From NCBI RefSeq assembly GCF_021560015.1, contig NZ_CP073588.1:3100001-3164000 (forward strand): a DNA stretch of 64,000 nt. Reading direction: 5' to 3'. The notes beneath the pieces were generated by a model. It was given only the letters and a program-made list of their open reading frames with translations, was not told the origin of the DNA and made no database searches. This stretch comes from Shewanella vesiculosa. GTDB lineage: Bacteria > Pseudomonadota > Gammaproteobacteria > Enterobacterales > Shewanellaceae. Below, one piece after another: positions 1-8,957 of the stretch (positions are counted from its first letter, which is position 1; each line of letters opens with the position of its first letter). The translations under genes were made by a program, and so were the position numbers.

Positions 1-295
1 ATTCTGCACGAATACGATAATAGGCATCTTTGTCATTCATCTCATCGACAAACATTGCTTTTGCCGCTTGAATGTATTTATCAGGCTGTTGCTGAACAAT
101 TTGGTATAAATTGATTAAGTCTTGATTAATGTCACACAACAAATAATCATCAAACTGAGTATTGAGGAATACCGAACCCGCGCCAACAAAAGGTTCAATG
201 AGTCGATTGCCTACTGGAAGGTGTTTTGCTAGCTCATCAACGAGCTTGTATTTACCGCCTGCCCACTTTAGAAAGGCTCTATGCTTTTTTATCAT
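1..295 (-). CDS. dam: DNA adenine methylase Dam (N-terminal part, cut by window edge)
   Basis: Methylates adenine in GATC, serving mismatch repair, replication timing and gene regulation. The reverse strand from an ATG at 295 reads MIKKHRAFLKWAGGKYKL and then IEPFVGAGSVF, which is the N-terminal SAM-binding region of the Dam/DpnM family (K-W-A-G-G-K and the F-V-G-A-G-S motif). About 98 codons are visible; the DPPY catalytic motif would lie outside the window. It follows damX, aroB and aroK on the same strand, the usual gammaproteobacterial order. Recognition is firm; completeness cannot be judged. Confidence 0.93.
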   Translation of the reverse strand, partial: MIKKHRAFLKWAGGKYKLVDELAKHLPVGNRLIEPFVGAGSVFLNTQFDDYLLCDINQDLINLYQIVQQQPDKYIQAAKAMFVDEMNDKDAYYRIRAE

Positions 296-427
296 GAAAA
301 GGAATTATACCAGCAAAATTAAAGCTGAAGATTGTACTCTGTTTAACGACAATTATCATCGGCTAAAGTAGATTAATTGTGTTGATTCTTCATGTTATTG
401 ACTTAAATGCTCCAGAATATGATGCAA

Positions 428-1831
428 CTAATCTTGTCGCTTATAATCACTTAAGTCGGCCCACTTTCTAACCCAAGGTGCCGCTAACCCATATTTTTCC
501 TGCAGACTTTTCGCTTTTAAGCTAGCGCTCGTAGCCGTCTCAAAATCACCCAATAATATAATGTGACGTTGTTTGTAACTCATAATGTAAACCTGCGGCT
601 CTTGCGCCAATTTCACTAATATAGGCGTAAGTGAATCTTTGTCATTCACACTCGCAAGTTGCAGTGTAAACCCTTTAACTTTTAGGTTGGGAGTATTGTC
701 TCGCTCAACGATATCATTCGGTTTATTGACCGGATTAACTTGTGCTTTGGGTAATTTCCCCTGAAAAGACAAGCCCGTTAATGATGAGTTGACCACCACC
801 TCGGTATAATTATCTACAGGCACACCTTCAACAAGCTCAGTCGCATCTTTATCTTCAATTAGGCTATTTGTAATGACTTGCTCCTCTATAAGCAACTGTG
901 CTTGCTCATTGGCGCTCGACTTAGTGAATACCAATTGCCTCTGAGCAAAATAAGCGGTTAATGTTTTATCGGCATAACTCATCACATATTTTGTTGCTTT
1001 GGCACGCAACCTTGATTGCTCAGCCGTTAATGTTGGCGATATCGATGTAGAAATAGCTGGAGGTAATTGACGACTAATACCCCACCACATTGCCACGCTC
1101 GCTAATATGGCAAACAAGGCAATGAACATTTTCGCCGACCAGGACCAAGATGCTTTGCTGGTTTGCGGCTCTTCTAATGCTAACGCTAATAATTTAACCA
1201 CTTCAGCTGGCGTGCCCTGCTGTTTTTCTAATTGTTTATGGATGATTTCACGGGGAATAAACGGCGTTTGCTGGCTACGAAGTAATAAACTCTGGTAAAG
1301 ACCATCTCGCTCAGGTAGCGATAAAGGCTCGATCGTAACCGGGAGTAATCTAGCACGAATATCATCGGTTAAATCAGCCACTAAGGTATACCAAAAATCA
1401 GGACTAACCGTTACTGTGACCGCTACAGGTTTACCAGCACAATGGATTTGACTCAGAAGAATGCATTCAGCCCAAATATCTTTAGGCAATAGATCGGCAT
1501 CATCAATAATGATGTGTAATGGCTTTTTCAAACTTGATTGAATTCTAAGAACGGTATCCATTAAAGGACGTTCGTCATCAAATATGGGGGCAGAGATGAG
1601 TTGAACAAGAATTTTTCGACGAATTTCTGCACTATCGGCATGTTGAGGGCATATAATTAAAGCTGAATTGTAATCATCTAACTCACTGGCTAGTGCAGCT
1701 GTAAGCGTAGATTTACCTGAGCCATCAACGCCACAAACCACCGACATCTGTTCACTATAGCTAGCAATATGCTGTAAACGCTGAATAAGCGCTTCTTGAG
1801 TGGGGAGTAACAATAGTCCTGGAGTCGTCAA
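428..1831 (-). CDS. damX: DamX-like cell division protein with AAA ATPase and SPOR domains
   Basis: A 467-residue protein. The N-terminal half is an ExeA/AAA-type ATPase, with Walker A GVDGSGKST near residue 35 and Walker B HIIIDDADLL near 105. A single membrane segment lies near 230-250 (FIALFAILASVAMWWG). The C-terminal 80 residues are a SPOR domain (FTLQLAS, LLGDF), which binds denuded septal peptidoglycan. The start is TTG at 1831, preceded by GGTG, because no upstream ATG fits. It lies between aroB and dam, as in other gammaproteobacteria. The ATPase half is typical of the Shewanella and Vibrio forms; E. coli DamX is more divergent. Confidence 0.88.
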   Translation of the reverse strand: MTTPGLLLLPTQEALIQRLQHIASYSEQMSVVCGVDGSGKSTLTAALASELDDYNSALIICPQHADSAEIRRKILVQLISAPIFDDERPLMDTVLRIQSSLKKPLHIIIDDADLLPKDIWAECILLSQIHCAGKPVAVTVTVSPDFWYTLVADLTDDIRARLLPVTIEPLSLPERDGLYQSLLLRSQQTPFIPREIIHKQLEKQQGTPAEVVKLLALALEEPQTSKASWSWSAKMFIALFAILASVAMWWGISRQLPPAISTSISPTLTAEQSRLRAKATKYVMSYADKTLTAYFAQRQLVFTKSSANEQAQLLIEEQVITNSLIEDKDATELVEGVPVDNYTEVVVNSSLTGLSFQGKLPKAQVNPVNKPNDIVERDNTPNLKVKGFTLQLASVNDKDSLTPILVKLAQEPQVYIMSYKQRHIILLGDFETATSASLKAKSLQEKYGLAAPWVRKWADLSDYKRQD

Positions 1832-1870
1832 TGATTCACCACACTATAATTGATATGTAGGAAGCATAAC

Positions 1871-2947
1871 TTATTCGCAGCTAATAACCTGTTTTAACAA
1901 GTCTTCACCTACATCACTAAAGACGTCAGCTTGGCCTATACCTGTGGGTAATACTAAGCGAATCTTACCACCTAAAACTTTCTTATCACGGCGCATATGC
2001 TTAATAAACTGTTCAAAATCCATCGACTCGGGAGCCGTTATAGGCAAATCAAACGCTAGCATTAACTGACAAATACGTTCAACACTTAAATCATCTAATA
2101 GATTGAGTTTACATGCAGTTTTTGCCGCAAGAACGGTACCAGCAGCGACAGCCTCACCATGTAACCAAACTCCGTAGCCCATTTCGGCTTCGATAGCATG
2201 ACCGAAGGTGTGCCCAAGATTTAATAACGCTCTGACACCTTGTTCAGTTTCATCTTGCGCGACAACATCAGCTTTAATCTGACAACATTTTGCAATGGCA
2301 TAGTTAAGCGCATCAGTCTGGAGTGACTTTAATGGGTTAACATTTTCTTCCAGCCATAGAAAAAATTCTGCATCCCAAATAATACCGTACTTAATGACTT
2401 CTGCCATACCTGCTGCAAACTCATTTGCAGGTAATGTCTGTAAGCAAAGCGTATCGATAATCACAGATTTGGGTTGATAAAATGCGCCAATCATATTTTT
2501 CCCAAGAGGATGATTTACTGCCGTTTTACCACCGACAGAGGAATCAACTTGGGACAATAATGTTGTCGGCACTTGAATAAAATCAATACCACGCTGATAA
2601 CATGCTGCCGCGAAACCAGTCATATCACCAACAACACCACCACCGAGAGCAACTAAGACTGAGTCTCGGGCAAAATTGTGCTCAAGTAGTTCAGTAAAAA
2701 TATAATCTAGGTGCTGTAAATCTTTAAATTTTTCGCCATCAGGCAAAATAACCGTTTCAACACGCGCGCAAGCGCTCATCGCTTGTTGTATCTTTTGAAG
2801 ATACAACGGAGCAATGGTGTCATTTGAAACAATTAAGGCTTTCTTGTTTGTTAGGTAGCGAGCAAATAGCTCGCTATCATTCATCAAATCCTGGCCAATA
2901 TAAATGGGGTAACTTCTATCACCTAATTGAACCTGAATCTGTTGCAT
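1871..2947 (-). CDS. aroB: 3-dehydroquinate synthase
   Basis: Second step of the shikimate pathway: converts DAHP to 3-dehydroquinate in the cytoplasm using NAD+ and a divalent metal. At 358 residues it is full length. Visible motifs are the nucleotide-binding [16 protein letters not shown], the [20 protein letters not shown] loop and metal-ligand histidines in [12 protein letters not shown] and LHGEAVAAG. It starts 8 bases after the aroK stop, so the two are translated from one message, with damX 39 bases downstream. Confidence 0.97.
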   Translation of the reverse strand: MQQIQVQLGDRSYPIYIGQDLMNDSELFARYLTNKKALIVSNDTIAPLYLQKIQQAMSACARVETVILPDGEKFKDLQHLDYIFTELLEHNFARDSVLVALGGGVVGDMTGFAAACYQRGIDFIQVPTTLLSQVDSSVGGKTAVNHPLGKNMIGAFYQPKSVIIDTLCLQTLPANEFAAGMAEVIKYGIIWDAEFFLWLEENVNPLKSLQTDALNYAIAKCCQIKADVVAQDETEQGVRALLNLGHTFGHAIEAEMGYGVWLHGEAVAAGTVLAAKTACKLNLLDDLSVERICQLMLAFDLPITAPESMDFEQFIKHMRRDKKVLGGKIRLVLPTGIGQADVFSDVGEDLLKQVISCE

Positions 2948-2955
2948 GTTGTTAC

Positions 2956-3469
2956 CTAAAAGCCGAGTTGCTCGATAATTTGGTTTGCGACGATCTTCGC
3001 GCTTTGCTCATCCGTTTTAACGATAACATCCGCAATTTCCTCATATAAAGGATTACGAATTTCCGCTAAGCTTTCGAGCACTTCACGTGGATCATCTACT
3101 TGTAACAACGGGCGACGCTTATCACGCTGAGTACGCGCAACTTGCTTGTCGATAGTTGTCTCTAAGTAAACCACTATACCTCGAGCAGAAAGATAGTTGC
3201 GGATATCTTTACTCTGAACAGAACCACCACCTGTCGCGAGAACGATACCTTGCCTTTCTGAAAGATCACCAATGACTTGAGCTTCACGACGACGGAAACC
3301 CTCCTCACCTTCAACATCAAACACCCAGGCAATATCTGCACCGGTACGTTGTTCAATCGTGATCTGAATCGTGGAAATCTAAATGCAGCATTTGCGCCAG
3401 ATGGCGACCAATTGTGCTTTTACCTGCGCCCATAGGGCCTACCAGAAAAATATTGCGTTTTTCAGCCAT
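2956..3469 (-). pseudogene. aroK: Shikimate kinase I, frameshifted by a 2-base deletion as given
   Basis: Phosphorylates shikimate, the fifth step of the shikimate pathway. The reverse strand from the ATG at 3469 gives [19 protein letters not shown] with a perfect Walker A, continuing to FHDSDHD and then a stop. The rest ([20 protein letters not shown] through the LATGGGS and RPLL motifs to the end) is in another frame. Restoring two bases near 3357-3359, consistent with GAGA shortened to GA, gives a 171-residue protein that matches AroK throughout, including D-H-E-I-E-Q-R. No other shikimate kinase is visible here and the rest of the gene is intact, so a sequencing error is as likely as a real mutation. 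Confidence 0.85.
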
Positions 3470-3861
3470 TTCGTATACGTCTGAATCTTATATGGAAGAA
3501 TGCCTTATCGACTTAAACCTCAAGCCGACCTATAATTTAACCTTGCTCTATTGAGACTTGACGAAGGATTATCTCAGTTAAGGGCTACCGCTTGCAAGTC
3601 ATCACAGCTATTTATAATGATTTTATTATAACCTCGAAGATAAAAACACCCTAAATAATGTAATGTTTACAGTTAAGTGTTTGTTAATACAAAGACTATA
3701 GTTTACTGCAGACAACATAATCTAATTAATATCATTCGCTATAAACTTTAAGAAAGTCACTATTATTGCCACCATAGGCAGTCATTTTACTCACTTGAGT
3801 GATATTTACCGCTAGTGTATTTATCCTACGTGGTAATTTGCTGCTCATAAACATGTGCCAT
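3470..3861. other. Intergenic region between aroK and the pilQ terminator
   Basis: No open frame with a ribosome binding site or family resemblance was found here. The region is AT-rich and must carry the minus-strand promoter for aroK-aroB-damX-dam, but I could not pick out a convincing -35/-10 pair. The only structure is a short AT palindrome near 3616-3636. Confidence 0.5.
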
Positions 3862-3896
3862 AAAAAAAACCAGCGCTTACGTCGCTGGCTTTTTAT
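3862..3896 (-). terminator. Rho-independent terminator after pilQ
   Basis: The stem CCAGCG/CGCTGG (3870-3888, 7-base loop) is followed on the minus strand by eight T residues. It lies just past the pilQ stop and ends the pilMNOPQ transcript, separating it from aroK. Confidence 0.85.
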
Positions 3897-3917
3897 GCTC
3901 GTTATCGCTAAAGAAAA

Positions 3918-5966
3918 CTATCGTTTATCAGCAACAATCTTAGGGGTAACGAAAATCAACAATTCTTGACGCTCGTTGGTGTCAGTTGAGTTTCTAAATA
4001 AGAAGCCTACTAACGGAATATCACCCAATACCGGCACTTTACTCACTCGGCTAATTAAGTTCTGTTGGTATATACCACCAAGCACAATGGTCTCACCATT
4101 ATCAACCAGCACTTGGGTACCAATACGTTGAGTATCAATCGCAACAGCTTCACCAGTCGCGGTGGCAACCGTTGTTCCTTGAGAGTCTTGAGTAATTTCA
4201 AGATCAAGGATAACACGGTCATCTGGGGTAATTTGTGGGGTTACCCGAAGCGATAACACTGCCTTCTTAAAGGTAACCGTTGTTGCACCACTAGATGCTG
4301 ACTCAACATAGGGAATTTCAACACCCTGCTCAATATACGCCGACTTTTGGTTAGACGTCGTAATACGTGGGCTGGCAATAATCTCGCCTTTGTTTTCTTG
4401 CTCTAATGCGCTTAACTCTAAATCAAGTACCGTACCGTCAGCCAATTTAGCAACATGAAAAGCAATACTGGTTGCAGAGCTTGCTGCTGCCGGTAAATTT
4501 ACATTAAGACGATCATTAACACTTGGGATAATACCGTTAGCAATATCAGTGGCGCCATTAATGGTACCAGAGGTGCCTTTTGTGCCTTGCTGGTCGGTGA
4601 TGCCCCAACGGATGCCTAAATCTTCAGACACATCGTCTTTCACTGTCACCATGCGGGCTTCAATCAATACTTGCTTAATAGGAATGTCTAATACATCTAT
4701 TAATCGGTGTACGTTCTCTAAAATTTCCGCAGTGTCTTTTACCAATAGCGTATTTGTACGTTCATCAACGGCAACACTGCCGCGAGATGATAGTAGAGTG
4801 GAATCGGTAGTTTTAAGTAAATCCGCTATATCGACGGCTTTGGCATAGTTTATTTGTAAATATTCAGAATATAACGGGGCTAACTCTTTTACTTCTTGGC
4901 GATTTTTCAAGTCGTTACTTTCGCGAATAGCAAGCTCTTCACTTGGTGCAACCATTAAAATATTGCCTTCAATACGTTTATCCAAACCTTTAGTTTGTAA
5001 AATAAGGTCCAAGGCTTGATCCCAAGGCACGTCATCTAAACGTAAGGTAATTTCACCTTCTACGGTATCGCTAGTAACAAGGTTAAAGTTATTGTAATCA
5101 GCAATAATTTGTAAAACAGTACGGACTGAAATATTTTGGAAGTTAAGTGACAATGAGCGACCATTATATTTTTTGGCCTCTTTAGCAACCGAAACTCGTT
5201 CAACTTTATCAATGCTAACTTTAAACACATTACCGTCTTGGCGGTAGTTATAGTCATAGTTACCATCAACATCAACCAAGATACGGGCAGTAAGATCGTC
5301 TTTAAATGTTTCAAAACTATTCACTGGTGTGGCAAAATCTTGTACATCCATAACATAAAGCAAATCATTACCAATATCGGTGTTATAGAGTTTTATTTCG
5401 AGCTTTGAACCAACTTGTTCAACATTAGCGGCTACAGAACGATTGCTAAGATTAAATAATATTTCTCCGCCACCGGTTTTGTTGCGACGAAAATCAATAC
5501 TACTAATACCGTTAACAAATGGATTATTAGCTTCTACTGGACCAGCGACATCATCATTAATCGTTAACCGATAACTATTACCAACAATTTTACCTTGGTA
5601 CGGTTTTACTTTATTCATTGCAACAATGATCTGTAAATCGCCACCTTGTTGTTGTGTATTAATTTCTTTTACGCCAACAGTATTCACCGGAATATTGTTT
5701 TTAGTTAAATTAGAAATAGTATCAGAGAAATTCAACATGATTTCTGCTGGATCTGCCGATAAATCAACAGACGGTGACACTATTGATGATTCAAAAATCA
5801 ACTCTAATTCTAATTGATGATCAACCATTGAATGGTATTTGACGTCCATAAGACGATTAGCAGCTATCGCACTGGGTATTAAACCCATTAATAATACTGC
5901 GCCTAAAAACGCTCTAAAAAATAATAACTTTGTTATTGCTTTTTTTATCGCGGCAGAAGATTCCAT
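3918..5966 (-). CDS. pilQ: Type IV pilus secretin PilQ
   Basis: Forms the outer-membrane channel through which the type IV pilus passes. It has 682 residues. An N-terminal hydrophobic export signal (about 14-35, ending AIAA) is followed by AMIN-type peptidoglycan-binding beta domains (about 40-250), an STN/secretin N0 domain (LNFQNISVRTVLQIIADY), NolW repeats and the C-terminal secretin domain. That domain has the V-P-V-L-G-D-I-P signature and ends LIFVTPKIV. The start is ATG at 5966 after AAGGATGAGAG. It is the last gene of the pilMNOPQ operon, 21 bases after pilP. Confidence 0.97.
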   Translation of the reverse strand: MESSAAIKKAITKLLFFRAFLGAVLLMGLIPSAIAANRLMDVKYHSMVDHQLELELIFESSIVSPSVDLSADPAEIMLNFSDTISNLTKNNIPVNTVGVKEINTQQQGGDLQIIVAMNKVKPYQGKIVGNSYRLTINDDVAGPVEANNPFVNGISSIDFRRNKTGGGEILFNLSNRSVAANVEQVGSKLEIKLYNTDIGNDLLYVMDVQDFATPVNSFETFKDDLTARILVDVDGNYDYNYRQDGNVFKVSIDKVERVSVAKEAKKYNGRSLSLNFQNISVRTVLQIIADYNNFNLVTSDTVEGEITLRLDDVPWDQALDLILQTKGLDKRIEGNILMVAPSEELAIRESNDLKNRQEVKELAPLYSEYLQINYAKAVDIADLLKTTDSTLLSSRGSVAVDERTNTLLVKDTAEILENVHRLIDVLDIPIKQVLIEARMVTVKDDVSEDLGIRWGITDQQGTKGTSGTINGATDIANGIIPSVNDRLNVNLPAAASSATSIAFHVAKLADGTVLDLELSALEQENKGEIIASPRITTSNQKSAYIEQGVEIPYVESASSGATTVTFKKAVLSLRVTPQITPDDRVILDLEITQDSQGTTVATATGEAVAIDTQRIGTQVLVDNGETIVLGGIYQQNLISRVSKVPVLGDIPLVGFLFRNSTDTNERQELLIFVTPKIVADKR

Positions 5967-5987
5967 TATTCTCTCATCCTTCGCACG

Positions 5988-6506
5988 TTATTTTCCTGAT
6001 AATTCTAAATTGCTGGATCTTTCTGACCAACAACCCGAACCATCAGGGATTAATTCTATAATTTCGATAAATTGCGGCGTTACTTTAGCAATTCGGCCAT
6101 GATAAAGCCCTAAATACTCGCCTACACCCATGCGATAAACATTGGCATCGCTAGATTCGACTAAAGCCCAAATAGTTCCATCTTCGCTTAATGTTCCACG
6201 CATTCTTAAATTGTCTAATGCATAAGTTTCTAAACGACTTTTGCGACGTTTTAAGTCTGGTTGTAAACAATCTTTAGATGTATCAATCACCTCTTCTGTC
6301 AATTCCCTTGATGGTGGAACAAACGGGCTGCGCATTAACTCAGCTTGATATGCAAAATGTTCAAACTTTGGTGTTTGCTTCAAAGGCGGTATACGGGCGA
6401 CGTGTTGTGCCTTTGTAGTAGTAACAAATAGCTCTAAATCGCTGCGATCGCCAATACAACCACTCAATAAAAACACCATTGATAAGAATAAAGGCAAAAA
6501 TTTCAT
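5988..6506 (-). CDS. pilP: Type IV pilus assembly lipoprotein PilP
   Basis: Inner-membrane-anchored lipoprotein that links the PilMNO platform to PilQ. It has 172 residues. The signal peptide ends in the lipobox LLSGC, giving the lipidated Cys17. The C-terminal half has the PilP beta-sandwich (LRMRGTL, WALVES, VYRMGVGEYLG, YHGRIAKV). Its start shares a base with the pilO stop, so translation is coupled. Confidence 0.96.
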   Translation of the reverse strand: MKFLPLFLSMVFLLSGCIGDRSDLELFVTTTKAQHVARIPPLKQTPKFEHFAYQAELMRSPFVPPSRELTEEVIDTSKDCLQPDLKRRKSRLETYALDNLRMRGTLSEDGTIWALVESSDANVYRMGVGEYLGLYHGRIAKVTPQFIEIIELIPDGSGCWSERSSNLELSGK

Positions 6507-7123
6507 TATTTCTGTCCCTTATTGGCCTGTTGCGTTAATTCTGCCCCTTCTTTAAAGCGATACGTTTTAGCGAGAATATCCATTGATAAACCACCACTAT
6601 CGTTCTGCTTTATAATAAAGTCGTGCAGACTGACAATTCGAGGTAATTTTGCAACCCCGCTCACCATATTACCTATTTTATGATAATCACCTTCCACTGA
6701 CATCTTAATTGGGAATTCAATATAAAAATCACGTTCGATTTCATCATCCCAATCTAGGCTATTAATTCTAAGGCCAGCATCAGTAGCAACAAACGTTAAA
6801 TCATCTAATAAACCAGGCATCTCATTTTCAGAAGGCAACATTTTAAGCAATTCGGCAAACTGCACTTCCATCACGTCTAATTGCTCACGGTACAGTTTAA
6901 GATTAGCTGCTAAACGATATTTAGTTTCAAAATCTTCACGTAATTGAATTTCTTTTTGCTGTTCAGCTTCCATCTCATTGATCGAGTCGGAAATAAACAA
7001 GTAATAACTGCCACCAATAACACATAGAGACAAGAAACCAGCAAATACAATTTTTACCAGCTTAGGCCAACCACCAATGTTTTCAAAATCGATATCGTTA
7101 AATTGATCTAGGTCGAGATTCAT
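6506..7123 (-). CDS. pilO: Type IV pilus assembly protein PilO
   Basis: Bitopic inner-membrane protein that dimerises with PilN in the pilus alignment complex. It has 205 residues: a short cytoplasmic N-terminus, one membrane segment at about 28-48 (VFAGFLSLCVIGGSYYLF), a coiled coil at about 50-95, and a ferredoxin-like periplasmic domain. The start overlaps the pilN end by 4 bases. Confidence 0.96.
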   Translation of the reverse strand: MNLDLDQFNDIDFENIGGWPKLVKIVFAGFLSLCVIGGSYYLFISDSINEMEAEQQKEIQLREDFETKYRLAANLKLYREQLDVMEVQFAELLKMLPSENEMPGLLDDLTFVATDAGLRINSLDWDDEIERDFYIEFPIKMSVEGDYHKIGNMVSGVAKLPRIVSLHDFIIKQNDSGGLSMDILAKTYRFKEGAELTQQANKGQK

Positions 7124-7704
7124 TTTCTCGCTCCTTGGTTCGGATCAACATTCGCTTCTTGTGAATCATCACGAATAGTGACACGTAATTTAAAACGTTG
7201 TAACTGCCTTAACTCTTCATTTTGGGTCACAATCGATTGCATACTCGGATCGTTCAGATAAGCAGAAGTTTTAACCTTTCTCATCATATTAGCGACGTTA
7301 TTGTTCGATTCACTTCGTCCCTCAATTAATAACACGCTACCTTTCTTCTCTATACTTGAAAGATAAATACCAGGCGGAACAATTCGAACTAATTCATCTA
7401 AAACATGGGTCGGTAAATTACGCGATTGTTGTAAATTGAGAATAATCTCAGTGCGACGTTCTATGTCTTTTTTACGTTCGGTAATTTTTCTAATTTCGGC
7501 AATCTGGGTATCAAGCAAACTAATTTCCGATTCCAAATAGGCATTGCGTTGACGTTGATCATCAGTGACCACTTCCAGAAAACCCAGAAATAAATAAACG
7601 ACTAATGAAGTCACTAAAAAGACTAATGCTAAAATACCGATGAAGTCACGTTTTTGCTTCTCTCTTGCTTCTTCACGCCAAGGTAATAAGTTTATGTTCG
7701 CCAT
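7120..7704 (-). CDS. pilN: Type IV pilus assembly protein PilN
   Basis: Partner of PilO and membrane anchor for PilM. I chose the ATG at 7704, which has AGGAG upstream, because it gives the conserved cytoplasmic INLLPWRE motif at residues 4-11 that binds the PilM groove; the longer frame adds an implausible tail. Then come one membrane helix (FIGILALVFLVTSLVVYLFL), a coiled coil and a periplasmic ferredoxin-like domain. The start overlaps the pilM end by 13 bases. Confidence 0.95.
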   Translation of the reverse strand: MANINLLPWREEAREKQKRDFIGILALVFLVTSLVVYLFLGFLEVVTDDQRQRNAYLESEISLLDTQIAEIRKITERKKDIERRTEIILNLQQSRNLPTHVLDELVRIVPPGIYLSSIEKKGSVLLIEGRSESNNNVANMMRKVKTSAYLNDPSMQSIVTQNEELRQLQRFKLRVTIRDDSQEANVDPNQGARK

Positions 7705-8771
7705 TGAGCATAACTCCTTAACGCAAGACCACATGCCACCATATATTTACTCATATTAGGTTGAAGCTGACTCTTCATCACATCATCTGCATGCAAACAG
7801 CCTTGGAAGGGGTCAGCAAGAATAGTATGAGTACCTAACTCGTTGGTAAGTAATTCAACCATTCCTTCTAACTTAGCTGTACCTCCACATAAAACGATGT
7901 AGTCAACTTTTTCACGGCCACTGGCAGTACAGTATATCTGTAAGGTTCGTTTAATTTGTTGTAATAATTGCGTCTGAAAAGGTGATAGAACTTCGAACAT
8001 ATAATTACGGGGTAATTGCCCTGTTATCTTGGCTCGTTCAGCTTCATCATGGGGCATTCCATAAAATGACAAGATTGATTGAGTAAATAACTCGCCACCA
8101 AAAGCTTGTTCACGTATGAAAGTAGTATCACCATTTTCAACCACTGAGAATGTGGTCATATTGGCACCGATATCAACCATGGCGATTGATTTATCTTTAG
8201 CACCATCAGGTAACTGGCCATAAATTAATTCTGCAGAACGTCCTAAAGCATAGGCTTCCACATCGACAACTTTTACATCCAGCTCGACAGCATCTAGTGC
8301 ATCTACTCGTGAATCAATGTTTTCTGTGCGACATGCACTCAGTAGCACATTCACTTTCGTTGGATCGGTAATGTTAGGATTAAGTCTTTCAAAATCAATA
8401 CTGACTTCATCGAGCGAATAAGGAATAAGATTGTCAGCTTCAATCTCAATTTGAGCTTCCATTTCCTCTTCATTCAACGCAGCATCCATATAAATGACCT
8501 TAGTCATTACAGCAGATCCTGAAACAGCAACAGCAGCAAATTTGAGGGATTTAGGTAATCCCCGTCGAATTTGTCTTAATGATTCAAGTACCGCTTCAGA
8601 ATCACGAATATCATGATCAACTACAGCTCCTTTTCTAACAGGAACCGCCGCATGGTTTTGAATTTTATATCCATCCGCAGTCTTGCTCAACAATATGGCT
8701 TTGATTTCATGAGATCCAATATCGATCCCGACCATTTGAGGTGCTTGACGCTTCCATAATTTTGAAATCAT
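7692..8771 (-). CDS. pilM: Type IV pilus assembly ATPase-fold protein PilM
   Basis: Cytoplasmic actin-like protein that binds the PilN N-terminus and the pilus motors. It has 359 residues. The FtsA/actin fold motifs are VGIDIGSHEIKAILL near the N-terminus (phosphate 1), AMVDIGANMTTFSVV (phosphate 2) and YIVLCGGTAKLEGM (adenosine). First gene of the pilMNOPQ operon; its promoter lies in the region shared with the divergent PBP1A gene. Confidence 0.96.
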   Translation of the reverse strand: MISKLWKRQAPQMVGIDIGSHEIKAILLSKTADGYKIQNHAAVPVRKGAVVDHDIRDSEAVLESLRQIRRGLPKSLKFAAVAVSGSAVMTKVIYMDAALNEEEMEAQIEIEADNLIPYSLDEVSIDFERLNPNITDPTKVNVLLSACRTENIDSRVDALDAVELDVKVVDVEAYALGRSAELIYGQLPDGAKDKSIAMVDIGANMTTFSVVENGDTTFIREQAFGGELFTQSILSFYGMPHDEAERAKITGQLPRNYMFEVLSPFQTQLLQQIKRTLQIYCTASGREKVDYIVLCGGTAKLEGMVELLTNELGTHTILADPFQGCLHADDVMKSQLQPNMSKYMVACGLALRSYAQWRT

Positions 8772-8833
8772 AGTCCGTCATCACAATTGTATTTTTATTT
8801 TCTAAGAGATTAGCACATAATCAACTCGTTATA

Positions 8834-8871
8834 AGTATTTGTATAAAATGTTTCAACATTTTACAAATACT
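8834..8871. promoter_or_regulatory. Imperfect 17-bp inverted repeat between pilM and the PBP1A gene
   Basis: The left arm AGTATTTGTATAAAATGTT and the right arm AACATTTTACAAATACT pair over 17 bp with a 2-base bulge and a 2-base centre. It has no T tract and sits in the 186-bp divergent promoter region, so an operator or cruciform fits better than a terminator. No known regulator site is recognised. Confidence 0.55.
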
Positions 8872-8957
8872 ATTTAGTTATTTCATGTTTTACTTCACCA
8901 AAAACCCTCACGCTTATATACTAACGTCACTATTTGTAATTTTTCTGGAATTCTAGA

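Noticed and set aside
162..371. 69-codon plus-strand frame at the left edge
   Set aside because: It is antisense to the start of dam and has no coding character.
3174..3356. 60-codon minus-strand frame inside aroK
   Set aside because: It is out of frame with the AroK motifs, which lie in the other two frames; a by-product of the frameshift region.
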